This document shows positions 54,981-62,522 of a stretch of 64,000 bases of DNA, in pieces. The notes under the pieces were generated by a model. That model searched no databases, was not told the DNA's origin, and saw only the letters and a list, made by a program, of their open reading frames with translations. Position numbers and translations under genes: made by a program. Numbering within the stretch: the stretch's first letter is position 1; each line of letters starts with the position of its first letter. The DNA is from an archaeon (GTDB lineage Archaea > Nanobdellota > Nanobdellia > Woesearchaeales > UBA9642). The stretch spans positions 1 through 64,000 of the forward strand of contig JAGVGF010000003.1 of the NCBI GenBank assembly GCA_020057295.1. The letters run 5' to 3'.

Positions 54981-56324
54981 TCACTTCTGCATTTTTTCTT
55001 TTACTCGTTGTAATTCATCTTTAAATTTCTTCTCTAATTGTTTCTTCGTTAGTTGTTTAGGTTTAAGATGTTGATCTTCAGGTTTCTGAAAATGGTGTTC
55101 TCCATCAGCACTATCTGTAGTAATAACAATATCCTCGTCATCTTTTATCTTTACTGCTCCCCCTTCAATTATTTCTGGAGGTTGCTCAGTAACAGCTTCT
55201 AATGGCACTTGTGGAGGTTCCTGTTCATGCATTGGTCTCGGAATATCGGCAGAATATTCATCAGTTCTTTTAGATGTGGCTTCTATTTTATTATGCATCT
55301 GTTCTAGGAATGCTTTCTCAGAAATCTTATCCTCTTCACGATATTCTATACGTCTAGTTTCTATTGTTTCTAGAGTTTTTAGCAATTTTTCTCTAGAATC
55401 AATAATTTCTTCTGTAGGTTTAGTCTCTTCTAGTGTAGTCTGTACTGTAGGAATCTTGGCTTCACTCATAACACTTTGTAAATTCTTTTGATCTATATCA
55501 AAATAGTTATAGAATTTATCTGTGGTTTTTATAACATAACTTCTTCCTTTCTTTATTTTTGTTATAAACCCAGCAGTTTCTAATTCTGCAATATGATCAT
55601 AGCACTTATTTCCTCTAATTCTAACAACTTCATTCTGATATATTGGACTCTTCCATGCAATAACTGACAATGTCTCCATTATAGATTTAGATAATTCTGT
55701 GTCAGAGACTATTTTTCTAACCAACGAAAGATATTTTTCTCTAACATTAATCTTCCAATTATTGCCTTCTTGAATAATAATAAGCGCAGATTTTTTTGAA
55801 TCATAATCTTTCTTTAATTCTTCTAAAGCTTTTTTAGTATTACGCTTATCTATCTCACATAGTTGTGAAATGGATTCTTCCTCAAGATATTTGCCTACAG
55901 CAAATAATATTGCTTCAACTCTAGCTTTATTATCTTCTAAAGGATTGCTTTTATCTTCTTTTAGAACATGAACTTCAGGATTATGTATTATTAGAGGATT
56001 TTCCTCAAGTTTTTCTAGAATTTTTTCTTTCATATCTTCTAGAGATTTTATTTCTATTTTTGGAGCAGGCGATTCTTCTATTTTTGACTCTAATAAAGGA
56101 GTAGGTTCAATGTGTATTGTTTGTTTAACATTTTTAATCTCTTTATCTATCTTAGTTTTATCTACATGTTCAGATTTCTTGATTTTTGATATTTTTTTAT
56201 CTTTTTTTTTAGATATTTTTTCCTTAGAAAGCTTAACTACTTGTTTAATCTTTGTTGAATGTTTCTTATCAACAACTTCCAAATGTTTTTTAGAATTTTT
56301 AACTGCTTTTACGATACTTCTCAC
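54981..56324 (-). CDS. scpB: ScpB-like chromosome segregation protein with long tails
   Basis: The core (about residues 130-275) matches ScpB winged helices: ARVEAILFAVGKYLEEESI, then KSIMETLSVIAWKSPIYQNE and VRIRGNKCYDHI. ScpB is a kleisin-associated subunit of SMC condensin. Unusual tails flank it: 120 Lys-rich N-terminal residues and 170 acidic/Pro-rich C-terminal residues, which makes it about twice the usual length. The GTG start lies inside the end of the upstream gene (26-base overlap), implying coupled translation. No SMC or ScpA gene is in view. Confidence 0.82.
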   Translation of the reverse strand: MRSIVKAVKNSKKHLEVVDKKHSTKIKQVVKLSKEKISKKKDKKISKIKKSEHVDKTKIDKEIKNVKQTIHIEPTPLLESKIEESPAPKIEIKSLEDMKEKILEKLEENPLIIHNPEVHVLKEDKSNPLEDNKARVEAILFAVGKYLEEESISQLCEIDKRNTKKALEELKKDYDSKKSALIIIQEGNNWKINVREKYLSLVRKIVSDTELSKSIMETLSVIAWKSPIYQNEVVRIRGNKCYDHIAELETAGFITKIKKGRSYVIKTTDKFYNYFDIDQKNLQSVMSEAKIPTVQTTLEETKPTEEIIDSREKLLKTLETIETRRIEYREEDKISEKAFLEQMHNKIEATSKRTDEYSADIPRPMHEQEPPQVPLEAVTEQPPEIIEGGAVKIKDDEDIVITTDSADGEHHFQKPEDQHLKPKQLTKKQLEKKFKDELQRVKEKMQK

Positions 56325-56889
56325 CGTCTTTAACCAAAGTCTTTTCTCTAATCATTGCATCAATGAATGGTTGTATGTGTTCAGTATCAATACCAACTTT
56401 TTCGGATACTTCCTCTAAAGTTTTAGGTTCAGTAATGGCCAAGACCACACAATTTCTTATAGCCCTGTTCAAATTAACTTTTAATAAATCGTTTTCTCCG
56501 TTTAAATTCTTCAGACTTATTCCAACTTCGTGTAGTCTAGACATAAGATCATTATACCAATCACCCATTTTTTTATCGCTTATAGTGAAATTTTCTGGCT
56601 GTAATATTTCTATACTTGCTGGTCCAAGATTAAAACATAATATATTTAATTTATCGAAGCTACTTATCAATATTTCAGCTTCATAAAATGTACTCCATAC
56701 TCCTTCGGTCTCTTCTGCAGGAGCCATATATTCTTTAGTAAATATGTAATCTGGATCTTCCTTAATTGTGTGAATATAACTCATTAAGGTTTTTTCTACA
56801 TGATCTTTAGGATTACCTGCCATTTCAAATATTACTCTACAAAATATGTGTCCTTGGCTTATAAAATCTTTTAACTCTTTATCATTCAT
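56299..56889 (-). CDS. unknown protein with C-terminal winged helix, upstream of scpB
   Basis: This 196-aa protein has an N-terminal alpha/beta part (CRVIFEMAGNPKDHVEKTL) and a C-terminal winged-helix-like segment (TLEEVSEKVGIDTEHIQPFI). It overlaps scpB by 26 bases, so it may be a partner of the condensin complex. I do not recognise the family. Its leader contains a mini reading frame and two hairpins, the second of which buries the ribosome site. Confidence 0.55.
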   Translation of the reverse strand: MNDKELKDFISQGHIFCRVIFEMAGNPKDHVEKTLMSYIHTIKEDPDYIFTKEYMAPAEETEGVWSTFYEAEILISSFDKLNILCFNLGPASIEILQPENFTISDKKMGDWYNDLMSRLHEVGISLKNLNGENDLLKVNLNRAIRNCVVLAITEPKTLEEVSEKVGIDTEHIQPFIDAMIREKTLVKDGEKYRKSS

Positions 56890-56909
56890 AAAAGTCCTCC
56901 AGACTTTTA
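56889..56909 (-). promoter_or_regulatory. hairpin that sequesters the ribosome site of the scpB operon
   Basis: On the minus strand TAAAAGTC-TGGAG-GACTTTTA is a perfect 8-bp stem. The Shine-Dalgarno GGAGG lies in the loop and first stem base, and the last stem base is the A of the ATG. Folding would block initiation. Confidence 0.6.
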
Positions 56910-56914
56910 AGTCC

Positions 56915-56933
56915 TAGAAATCGTAGATTTCTA
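56915..56933 (-). promoter_or_regulatory. second leader hairpin of the scpB operon
   Basis: TAGAAATC-TAC-GATTTCTA, a perfect 8-bp stem 5 bases before the first hairpin. Its first three bases are the TAG stop of the mini reading frame, so a terminating ribosome would open it. Confidence 0.55.
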
Positions 56934-56939
56934 TGACAT
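56931..56939 (-). other. minimal upstream reading frame ATG-TCA-TAG
   Basis: AGGTG (56947-56951) lies 7 bases before an ATG that is followed by one sense codon and a stop. It lies downstream of a TATA box (TTTATAAA near 56983-56990) and just before the two hairpins, as in attenuator leaders. Confidence 0.4.
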
Positions 56940-57004
56940 AAAAATACACCTTAAATAATTAGAATATAAACCTGTTCTTTTTTATAAATCTATCGTTTGA
57001 ACGT

Positions 57005-58501
57005 TCAGTAGTCATCCTTGATTTTATGTGCTTTCTTAGACAAGAATTTGTATGATGCTATGGTTATACTAGCAAGTCCTAATAGTATTAATCCTATGAG
57101 TGAATAAAATTTATTTTTCTGATTAGGAGATTCATAGATTACTTTTCCACTTATTCCTAAAAGTTCTTTAGAAGAATTAATTGTGTTATTAGCAGAGTTT
57201 GTTATTGCCTTATTGTTTGATTCTATACTAAGATTTTTCTGATTTATATTTGACGTTTCATCATTGTTTTTATTATCTTGATTGGATGTTTGGTTAGATC
57301 TAGATTGATTGCATACATTTACGGTTTTTATTACCATCTCTTTTGAACATTCGAGAGTGTTTAAAGGTATATTCCGACAATTACAAACATCACATTTAAT
57401 GGTCTTGCATGATGAGGACGGACAATTCGGCAATGGTGCAATATATTGGTTATTATTTACTAATATCATTTTTTCAGTAGGAGTATTATTAAATGTACAA
57501 TTTATATCTTTAATTACTGCCTTGATTAATAATATTTTGTCTCTCTCATCAATTTTTGGTGTAAAACTTTTTTCATCTTGATTATTCGTAACTATATGAT
57601 TTTTAATGAGCATTCCAGAGAGATCTTCCACCCAATATTCTATAGAATAATTTATATCTTCCATTTCAGATATTAGTAAAGGATTTATTGATATCTTAAT
57701 GTAGAATTTTATCGACATTCCTTCATCGTATATTGCGGAATAATTTTTTAATGTGATATTTATAGATGCATAGCATGATGAATTATTTTTTGTAGAAATA
57801 TTTTCTAAATATAAATTATTAGATAAGTTAGATAGATTCATTGAGTTGTTGATATTTAATGTAATATTTGATGTACTGTTTGAGGTAATATTCTCTTCTT
57901 CGGTTATGTTTGCATTTGAAGCGTTATTAAAAAACACTTTAGTTATATTTCCAGGTTCTCCTTTATTTATGAACGATTCTCCCCATATTTCATCAATATA
58001 CTCAATAGTATATCCTTCACGTATTGTTACATACTGTAATATTGCGGTATAATTTATTTCGTCAATTATAGAATTTCCGTAATTTATTCCAATTGTTTCA
58101 CCAGTATTTCCGAGGTTAAACGCACTTCTATATAGGGCGATTTTTTTTGAACTATCATTCAAATCGTTTGATGTATCATTCAACATTGTATTGATTAGGG
58201 GATAATCTTCAAGAAACTTATCTATATCATTACATAATATAGCGTAATTACAAGCAACATCGCTCGTATAAGAATAGATGTTATGATTTGTGTTCTCTTC
58301 GAATAATTTGTATTGTGTAAAATTTATGCATCCTTCGCTGTTATTTATCTGTATTTCAATCCATTCTCTTCCACTATCCGCTCCTTGTGGATTAAACATT
58401 ATTTCTGTAAATTGTAAAGCGCAAATATGTGGTACTGTAATTAATGCTATACTGCACATTATAAATAAATTTATGCTTATAATTTTCTTTCTAAATTTCA
58501 T
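57005..58501 (-). CDS. secreted surface protein with lamin-tail domain
   Basis: A signal helix (about residues 8-28) is followed by a lamin-tail-like domain (LQFTEIMFNPQGADSGREWI through GEPGNI, about 29-190), an Asn/Ser/Thr-rich region with many N-x-S/T sites, a Cys-rich segment (CPSSSCKTIKCDVCNCRN) and a C-terminal membrane helix (about 468-486). It is probably a glycosylated cell-surface protein. Its own promoter lies near 58510-58530. No partner is visible. Confidence 0.75.
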   Translation of the reverse strand: MKFRKKIISINLFIMCSIALITVPHICALQFTEIMFNPQGADSGREWIEIQINNSEGCINFTQYKLFEENTNHNIYSYTSDVACNYAILCNDIDKFLEDYPLINTMLNDTSNDLNDSSKKIALYRSAFNLGNTGETIGINYGNSIIDEINYTAILQYVTIREGYTIEYIDEIWGESFINKGEPGNITKVFFNNASNANITEEENITSNSTSNITLNINNSMNLSNLSNNLYLENISTKNNSSCYASINITLKNYSAIYDEGMSIKFYIKISINPLLISEMEDINYSIEYWVEDLSGMLIKNHIVTNNQDEKSFTPKIDERDKILLIKAVIKDINCTFNNTPTEKMILVNNNQYIAPLPNCPSSSCKTIKCDVCNCRNIPLNTLECSKEMVIKTVNVCNQSRSNQTSNQDNKNNDETSNINQKNLSIESNNKAITNSANNTINSSKELLGISGKVIYESPNQKNKFYSLIGLILLGLASITIASYKFLSKKAHKIKDDY

Positions 58502-58604
58502 CTTATCGATAAATAATATCTTTTAATAAGTCTATCTACAGAATTATCGTAAATTGTTCAAAGATATCGAAAAATCTTCAATAAATTTTTACGCTCTGGA
58601 ATGA

Positions 58605-59618
58605 TTAGAATTCTCCAGGAATTTTTACTCCGCATTTGGTACACTTACTCTTTTCTATTCCAACAATTTTTACATGATAGTTTTCTCTATCTACAAGCAA
58701 TGTATTACATTTTGAACAGCAAGTATTATCGAGAAATCCTAAATTCCCAATATAAACATAGTTTAATCCTATTTCTAGTGCAATTTTCTTTGCATTCTCA
58801 ACAACTTTCGAAGGAGTCGGAGTTATGTCTTTTGCATGATAATATGGATAAAATTTTGAGAAATGTAACGGCACATTAACTCCTACATTATCTTTTACCC
58901 ACTTACATAATTTTTTTATATCTTCAGTATTATCATTTAATTTTGGAATTAGAAGGTTTGTTAATTCAATCCATACTCCTGATTCATATAGTGTTTTTAT
59001 GGTATTTAATACTGGCTGCATTTTTGTCTTACTGTATCCCTTATAAAATTCTTCTGTTATTCCTTTAAGATCTATATTTGCTGCATCAATATATTTTATT
59101 AATTCTTTTAATGGTTCAGGATTAATATATCCGTTACTTACTATAATATTTTTTATTCCTTTCTTTCTAGCAAGTTTTGCAATATCGATTATGTATTCAA
59201 AAAATATTGTTGGCTCGTTGTATGTATATGCTATTAATTTAATGTTATTTTCTAAAGCTAAATCCACTATTTCTTCAGGATGATAATATTTTAATTCAGA
59301 AGTTTCCTTAGCATCTCTACGTGTAATATCGAAGTTTTGGCATCCTCTACAAAATAAATTACAACCAAATGTTCCAAAAGATAATATTTCGCTGCCTGGA
59401 TAGAAGTGATATAGTGGTTTTTTTTCTATTGGATCTACATGAATACTACAAGGATAACCATAAACCATACTATAAAATTTTCCATTAATGTTTATTCTGG
59501 TCTTACATAATCCGCTTTTACCTTCAAGAATCACACACTTATTAGGACACAAATCACACCGTATGTTATTATTTTCGAGTGTCTGGTAGTATTTTTTTAT
59601 TAAGTGCGCTTCGACCAT
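58605..59618 (-). CDS. amrS: AmmeMemoRadiSam/PflA-like radical SAM enzyme
   Basis: The radical SAM cluster motif is CNLFCRGC (C86, C90, C93). An extra N-terminal cysteine set CDLCPNKC (21-28) plus C38 and a C-terminal pair CCSKC...CTKCG suggest further metal sites. The block HVDPIEKKPLYHFYPG is typical of the AmmeMemoRadiSam system radical SAM protein. The Memo and AMMECR1 partner genes are not in this window. The reaction is unknown. Confidence 0.85.
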   Translation of the reverse strand: MVEAHLIKKYYQTLENNNIRCDLCPNKCVILEGKSGLCKTRININGKFYSMVYGYPCSIHVDPIEKKPLYHFYPGSEILSFGTFGCNLFCRGCQNFDITRRDAKETSELKYYHPEEIVDLALENNIKLIAYTYNEPTIFFEYIIDIAKLARKKGIKNIIVSNGYINPEPLKELIKYIDAANIDLKGITEEFYKGYSKTKMQPVLNTIKTLYESGVWIELTNLLIPKLNDNTEDIKKLCKWVKDNVGVNVPLHFSKFYPYYHAKDITPTPSKVVENAKKIALEIGLNYVYIGNLGFLDNTCCSKCNTLLVDRENYHVKIVGIEKSKCTKCGVKIPGEF

Positions 59619-59758
59619 AGTTTAGTTATATTGTTTAAGTATTAATTTATTACTAAAAACAACATCCTCGATAAATTATTTTTACCATTATGTAATAATA
59701 AGAAAACTTTTAATACTGTTTTAAAATATAAGCATATAGAGTAAAAAAGGGGTGTATT

Positions 59759-60439
59759 ATGGGTTTGTTCGATTTTTTGAAGAAAAAGGAGTCAGATCAA
59801 CCTATAAGTCAGTCTTTTGATAATCAATCTATACCTTCTGATTTACCTTCTATTGACGGAAGTGCTGCTCAGCAATTACCTCCAATAAGTTTAAGTAAAG
59901 GGTTTTCAGATTCTTCTGAATCAAAATCTATAAGTCTAAACATGCCGACTCTAGATTTTAGTCTTCCTCCATCAGATGAAGTTCCAGTACAGAAACCTGT
60001 AGACAAAGGTTATTTATCTGTTGAAGATCTTAATAAATTATTTTTATCTGATAACTGGAAAGAACCAGATTGGCAAAATTTCGAACCATATTCTCAAGAA
60101 AAGATTGAAGAACCCAAACCCGAAGATTTTGGAGTTGTCGGACATTCAGATCTTCCATCATTTGAAGAAGATCATTCTCCAATACCGGTTGCTCCTCCTC
60201 AAGAAGTTAAGAGAGCAGGACCAAAACCTGTAGAATTATACATTAAAGGTAAAGCATACAACAGAGTTTTTATAGAATTAGATTCAATGAGTCAAGCATT
60301 ACAACAGAGAGATATAAAAATTTCGCATTATGAAAATCTTGTCAAATCAGAAGAGCCTCTATCAACAAGTGCCAAGGAAAATATGGAATATTTGTATAGA
60401 AAATTAGCTCAAGTAGACAAAAAGATATTTGCTCAATAA
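59759..60439 (+). CDS. disordered/coiled-coil protein with amphipathic N-terminus
   Basis: It begins MGLFDFLKKK, a short amphipathic helix likely to bind membrane. About 150 residues rich in Ser, Pro, Asp and Glu (low complexity) and a helical end (VELYIKGKAYNRVFIELDSM onward) follow. It is the first gene of a three-gene operon with two coiled-coil proteins. Shine-Dalgarno GGGGTG is well placed. No family is recognised. Confidence 0.6.
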   Translation: MGLFDFLKKKESDQPISQSFDNQSIPSDLPSIDGSAAQQLPPISLSKGFSDSSESKSISLNMPTLDFSLPPSDEVPVQKPVDKGYLSVEDLNKLFLSDNWKEPDWQNFEPYSQEKIEEPKPEDFGVVGHSDLPSFEEDHSPIPVAPPQEVKRAGPKPVELYIKGKAYNRVFIELDSMSQALQQRDIKISHYENLVKSEEPLSTSAKENMEYLYRKLAQVDKKIFAQ

Positions 60440-60450
60440 AAGGTGATATT

Positions 60451-60675
60451 ATGGATAAAAATGTTCCAGTATTCGTGAAGATTGCTGATTACAAAGAAGT
60501 ATTAGATATAGTTGATGTGATGAAACAGAAATTAAAGGAAACAACTCAAACTTTAGAAAAGTTAAAGGAGTTAAAAGCCGAAGAGGATAGGGAATTGCAG
60601 GAGTGGGAGAAAAATGTTACAGAAATCTCACGAAGATTAGCATTTATAGATTCAGCATTCTTTGAAAATGAATAA
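60451..60675 (+). CDS. small coiled-coil protein
   Basis: This 74-aa protein is mostly one helix (KQKLKETTQTLEKLKELKAE, EDRELQEWEKNVTEI) ending in RRLAFIDSAFFENE. It starts 11 bases after the first operon gene (AAGGTGAT) and overlaps the third by 8 bases, so the three are made together. The function is unknown. Confidence 0.6.
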   Translation: MDKNVPVFVKIADYKEVLDIVDVMKQKLKETTQTLEKLKELKAEEDRELQEWEKNVTEISRRLAFIDSAFFENE

Positions 60676-61093
60676 GAAAATCGTAAAAAGAAAATTAGAA
60701 GTGCCGACAGAGCACGAAACATACTTCATATATTTGAAGAATCCTTTAGAGTATAGAAGACAATTGCTTGAGAGTTCTAGAAAAACACTCTATAGTTTAA
60801 AAAATTATCAAAAGATATTGTTAATTAGAACTAAGAAGCTCGAGGAATTACATAAATTAAGAACTTCAGTTAAAGAATTATTATATCTTAATAAAAAATT
60901 CAATGATAAACTGCCAAAATATGAATCTAAAGTTTTAGGTGGATTAAATTCAGAAGACAAGGTTAAAAATGTGAAAATGCATGTAATAAATGTAAAGAAA
61001 CCTAGTACTCCCGTATCAAGAGAAAAATCTGAGTTAGAAAGATTAGAAGAATCATTAGCAGGTATTGAGAAAAAATTAAGAACGTTACAATAA
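60668..61093 (+). CDS. coiled-coil protein, third gene of operon
   Basis: This 141-aa basic helical protein has two coiled-coil stretches (about 30-85 and 115-141) and a middle segment VKNVKMHVINVKKP. I chose the ATG at 60668, which overlaps the preceding gene by 8 bases; an upstream TTG is less likely. Terminator hairpin GTCGC...GCGAC follows at 61146. The function is unknown; a membrane-linked scaffold with its two neighbours is an inference. Confidence 0.55.
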   Translation: MNKKIVKRKLEVPTEHETYFIYLKNPLEYRRQLLESSRKTLYSLKNYQKILLIRTKKLEELHKLRTSVKELLYLNKKFNDKLPKYESKVLGGLNSEDKVKNVKMHVINVKKPSTPVSREKSELERLEESLAGIEKKLRTLQ

Positions 61094-61145
61094 ATCTTTT
61101 TCTTTTCAAATAATTTTATAAACCATTAGATAGTCCTATGAGTAT

Positions 61146-61167
61146 GTCGCTATAGGCGACCTTTTTT
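61146..61167 (+). terminator. terminator hairpin after the coiled-coil operon
   Basis: GTCGC-TATAG-GCGAC followed by CTTTTTT, between the operon and the tRNA gene. Confidence 0.55.
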
Positions 61168-61193
61168 GATAAACCTTTTTTCTAAAAAGGTTT

Positions 61194-61277
61194 GCGGGGA
61201 TACCAAAGTGGCCAAATGGGGTGGACTCAAAATCCTCTGGCTTAGTGCCTTCGTGGGTTCGAATCCTACTCCCCGCA
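61194..61277 (+). tRNA. tRNA-Leu (anticodon CAA)
   Basis: The cloverleaf has a perfect acceptor stem GCGGGGA/TCCCCGC with discriminator A, a D arm CCA...TGG with GG in the loop, an anticodon loop CTCAAAA (anticodon CAA, decoding TTG), a class II variable arm GGC-TTAGT-GCC and a T arm GTGGG-TTCGAAT-CCTAC. One U-U mismatch sits at pair 28-42 of the anticodon stem. CCA is not encoded and no intron is present. Length is 84 bases. Confidence 0.93.
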
Positions 61278-61294
61278 TTTTTTACAAAAAATGC
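61275..61294 (+). terminator. hairpin overlapping the 3' end of tRNA-Leu
   Basis: GCATTTTTT-AC-AAAAAATGC is a perfect 9-bp inverted repeat that begins with the last three tRNA bases. It contains the T-run that probably ends transcription. It could also influence 3' processing by RNase Z. Confidence 0.45.
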
Positions 61295-61300
61295 AGTAAA

Positions 61301-61339
61301 AGTAATGAACATCACGAAAACGTGAGTTCATCTGTTACT
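61301..61339. repeat. long imperfect hairpin downstream of tRNA-Leu
   Basis: AGTAA, GAAC and CACG pair in order with CGTG, GTTC and TTACT around an AAAA loop, with small bulges. Confidence 0.45.
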
Positions 61340-61371
61340 ATTTATGTTGCTTTAGCTTCTTTTTCCCAAGG

Positions 61372-61410
61372 CTTTTTCTAAAAAGGCTTAGGAGTATCCT
61401 ACTCCCCGCA
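61372..61410 (+). pseudogene. relic partial copy of tRNA-Leu and its 5' flank
   Basis: ATCCTACTCCCCGCA (61396-61410) repeats exactly the last 15 bases of tRNA-Leu, and TTTTTCTAAAAAGG (61373-61386) repeats the sequence just before that tRNA. Between them about 75 bases of tRNA body are missing. The simplest reading is a tandem duplication followed by an internal deletion. An old attachment site is the alternative, but no integrase is seen nearby. Confidence 0.6.
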
Positions 61411-61452
61411 CTTTTTTCTTTTACAAAGAAAAACCTGCGCTAAAAAGAAAAG

Positions 61453-61472
61453 GCTGACAAGGTCAGCATTTT
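61453..61472 (+). terminator. terminator-like hairpin
   Basis: GCTGAC-AAG-GTCAGC followed by ATTTTCT, downstream of the tRNA relic. Confidence 0.45.
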
Positions 61473-61569
61473 CTAAATGTTTTCTAAGACGACAAAAGAC
61501 CCCTGAATTCTTCACTACTTATCAATAACAACCAAAACCTTTATAAAGCACTTAATAATCTGAACATCC

Positions 61570-61587
61570 GGTATACAAATGTATATC
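61570..61587. promoter_or_regulatory. operator-like palindrome GTATAC-AAAT-GTATAT
   Basis: This palindrome shares the 12-mer ATACAAATGTAT with the site at 22415. It lies about 25-30 bases after a TATA box (CTTTATAAAG, about 61539-61548) and 18 bases before the start of the next gene. Confidence 0.5.
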
Positions 61588-61604
61588 ATAACGGAGGAGA
61601 TAAA

Positions 61605-62360
61605 ATGACTAGAGTTCACGAACCAAAGCAAATACAAGTAAATAAAGTACAATCTTCAAAGATAAAGAATTTTTTATCGGATAAAGGATATCCTGAAGCG
61701 GAATATATTATGGGTGAAGGAATGGAAACTGTTTACATTAACAGCCCAGACGCTCAAGCAAGTTTAATGTTATTATTCAGCGAGTCATTAAATCATTATG
61801 CGAGAACTACAAGAGGATTTGTAGAAGCATGTTTAAGAGATGAGGTTAGATCTAAGGAACACCCAAATGGAAGAGTTTACATAAAATTAAGTACTGATGG
61901 TGTAGCTTTCTATAAGAAAAATTTAGATCCTAACAGTTCAGTGTTTGGTTTAGATGATCCACAAGGATTTTTACATTCTGATGATCTTAGCGTAGAACCA
62001 TCAGCAACATATAAAATTAATGGACGTATCAATCGAAGATTCTCTGCAGTAGCACCTGGTATAGATAAAAGAATACCTTCTGATTTAGAAATGAATGTTT
62101 TGGATGGCGCAGAATCTGTTGTGTCAATACCTATTACTGAAGATCAGATTTTAGGATGCTCAGAAGTAGTTGAATTTAATCAACCTGGTTTTAAAAAAGG
62201 TAAGGGAAAATATTCTGGATCTCTTGGCATACCTACTCCAAAACGTGATTGTTTAGATGTAGTTTGTTCTTTAGGTTCTAATTTAGTTTATCTAAGAATG
62301 GATCCTGAAGTTGCACAACATCTTGATAACTTAAAAAAAAGTATGGAACAAGAAAAATAA
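61605..62360 (+). CDS. protein of unknown function under palindrome control
   Basis: This 251-aa soluble protein begins MTRVHEPKQIQVNKVQSSKI and has a mixed alpha/beta pattern with no motif I recognise. Shine-Dalgarno GGAGGAG precedes the ATG. The leader palindrome suggests repression or induction. It lies between the tRNA-Leu region and rnj. Confidence 0.55.
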   Translation: MTRVHEPKQIQVNKVQSSKIKNFLSDKGYPEAEYIMGEGMETVYINSPDAQASLMLLFSESLNHYARTTRGFVEACLRDEVRSKEHPNGRVYIKLSTDGVAFYKKNLDPNSSVFGLDDPQGFLHSDDLSVEPSATYKINGRINRRFSAVAPGIDKRIPSDLEMNVLDGAESVVSIPITEDQILGCSEVVEFNQPGFKKGKGKYSGSLGIPTPKRDCLDVVCSLGSNLVYLRMDPEVAQHLDNLKKSMEQEK

Positions 62361-62522
62361 TTTTTTATTTTTTTTAATTAAAAAACATTCTTTAAAAGGA
62401 TGTTTTCATTACATTTTTAAAGTTCTTCTTCTGAACATAATTACATTTGATACAAGATAAAATAAAAGGATTAAATACTAGTAATAACTAGTGATAATAA
62501 ATATAGAGGTAAAATAAATAAA

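Noticed and set aside
61166-61381. 71-codon open frame running through the tRNA-Leu
   Set aside because: It is read through a tRNA gene and several hairpins, has no ribosome site, and is an artefact of low stop density there.
61263-61410. tRNA 3'-end repeat as boundaries of an integrated element
   Set aside because: Only about 120 bases lie between the repeats and no integrase is nearby. The matching 5' flank favours tandem duplication with deletion.
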